Shown here in pieces: positions 63,646 to 64,000 of a stretch of 64,000 nucleotides of DNA. Under the pieces are notes generated by a model. The model had not been told where the DNA came from and did no database searches. It worked only from the letters and a program-made list of their open reading frames with translations. Origin of the DNA: Amblyomma americanum (Eukaryota > Arthropoda > Arachnida > Ixodida > Ixodidae); the NCBI RefSeq assembly GCF_052857255.1, contig NW_027526486.1:868001-932000 (forward strand), given 5' to 3'. A program made the position numbers and the translations under genes. Each line of letters begins with the position of its first letter. Position 1 is the stretch's first letter.

Positions 63646-64000
63646 AAAACGATATATCCTGTTGTTTTGAGCCGGAATACAAGTTTTCGCGCAGTTCGGA
63701 GAGAAAAAGTTTACACCTTTCTCTCGTCTACTCTTCGACGACTTGTAAAATCGATGCTCGTGAATCATGCTAGTTTCGATCTAAAACGATGTATCCCGTT
63801 GTTTTGATCCGGAATACAAGTTTTCGCGCAGTTCTGAGAGAAAAAGTTTACACCTTTCTCTCGTCTACTCTTCCACGACTTGTAATATCGATGCTCATGA
63901 ATCTTGCTAGTTTCGATCTAAAACGAGGTAACCCGTTGTTTTGAGCCGGAATACAAGTTTTCGCGCATTTCTGAGAGAAAAAGTTTACACCTTTCTCTCG

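Larger units (their letters stand above)
1..64000. repeat. 137-bp satellite DNA array filling the whole window
   Basis: Every stretch I read is a head-to-tail copy of one 137-bp monomer. Successive GAGCCGG landmarks fall at 106, 243, 380, 517 and 653, that is 137, 137, 137 and 136 bp apart. Fixed landmarks in monomer order are GAGCCGGAATACAAG, TTTTCGCGCAGTTCT, GAGAGAAAAAGTTTACACC, TTTCTCTCGT, CTTGTAAAATCGATGCTCG, TGAATCTTGCTAGTTTCGAT and CTAAAACGATGTATCCCG. The hand-derived consensus has 34 A, 46 T, 29 C and 28 G (41.6% GC) and 11 CpG against about 5.9 expected. No monomer is inverted, and nothing unrelated is inserted. Length variants are small: 134, 136 and 138 bp, plus a recurrent 63-bp truncated form. 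Organised satellite of this kind is typical of centromeric or other constitutive heterochromatin in eukaryotes. The chromosomal location is inference. The array runs off both ends of the window. Confidence 0.98.
57461..64000 (+). repeat. Right flank: older, more divergent satellite with repeated blocks
   Basis: No gene is seen. About 57.2-57.97 kb repeats at 61.46-62.2 kb with offset 4,231 bp (GCCAGAACAC at 57601 and 61832; GAGCCTGAAT at 57736 and 61967). About 58.44-59.63 kb repeats at 62.81-64.0 kb with offset 4,368 bp. A third, related block lies near 60.0-61.4 kb. Each block carries TTTACAACTTTCTC, GACTTAAAAACG or GACTTAAAAAACG, and one 63-bp truncated monomer followed by GTTTGGATC. The array continues past the window end. 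Confidence 0.82.

Noticed and set aside
1..64000. CRISPR array
   Set aside because: The repeat unit is 137 bp with no alternation of short constant repeats and unique spacers; the whole unit is repeated.
1..64000. Telomeric, rDNA or 5S rDNA repeat
   Set aside because: No short G-rich telomere repeats and nothing resembling 5S or other rRNA; 137 bp with internal HOR fits satellite DNA.

Overview
The whole 64 kb window is one uninterrupted array of tandem satellite DNA. The basic monomer is 137 bp, and about 465 copies lie head to tail, all in the same orientation. I found no gene, RNA gene, transposon, CRISPR array or unique sequence. The longest reading frame is 90 codons. The recurring 61-90 codon frames are by-products of the repeat: 137 is not a multiple of 3, so any frame shifts at each monomer. 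A hand-derived consensus monomer is 41.6% GC and has 11 CpG (observed/expected about 1.9). This is eukaryotic heterochromatin-type DNA (centromeric, pericentromeric or subtelomeric). The species cannot be named from the sequence. The high CpG content does not suggest a strongly CpG-depleted genome such as that of a vertebrate. || Monomers differ by diagnostic substitutions and small indels and are arranged as higher-order repeats (HORs). A canonical short HOR has 11 monomer types (m1-m11, 1,503-1,504 bp; clearest at 39439-40941). A long HOR of 26 monomers (3,556 bp; 40942-44497 and 45728-49283) is the same 11 with 15 further types (n1-n15) between m5 and m6. Shortened 8-, 9- and 10-monomer forms arise by deletion and by in-register hybrid monomers. 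|| Large segmental tandem duplications are laid over this. They are: 1-3700 with 7450-11149 (offset 7,449 bp); 10850-23562 with 23563-36275 (12,713 bp, constant offset, one substitution noticed); about 34149-38233 with 38234-42196 (3,963 bp, with later deletions); 41214-45999 with 46000-50785 (4,786 bp = 26-mer + 9-mer, plus a partial third copy); three copies of a 2,463-bp 18-mer over about 50270-57460, the third lacking 274 bp; and right-flank duplications with offsets 4,231 and 4,368 bp. || The two ends (about 3.7-7.4 kb and 51-64 kb) share older variants that I did not find in the 7.4-50 kb core, including a 63-bp truncated monomer at 4050 and at 59215, 60784 and 63583. This fits layered expansion: a young homogenised core between older flanks. 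No novel protein-coding system is present. What merits a second look is the array architecture, its recent amplification junctions, a dyad symmetry in the monomer, and the CpG-transition character of many HOR-defining variants.
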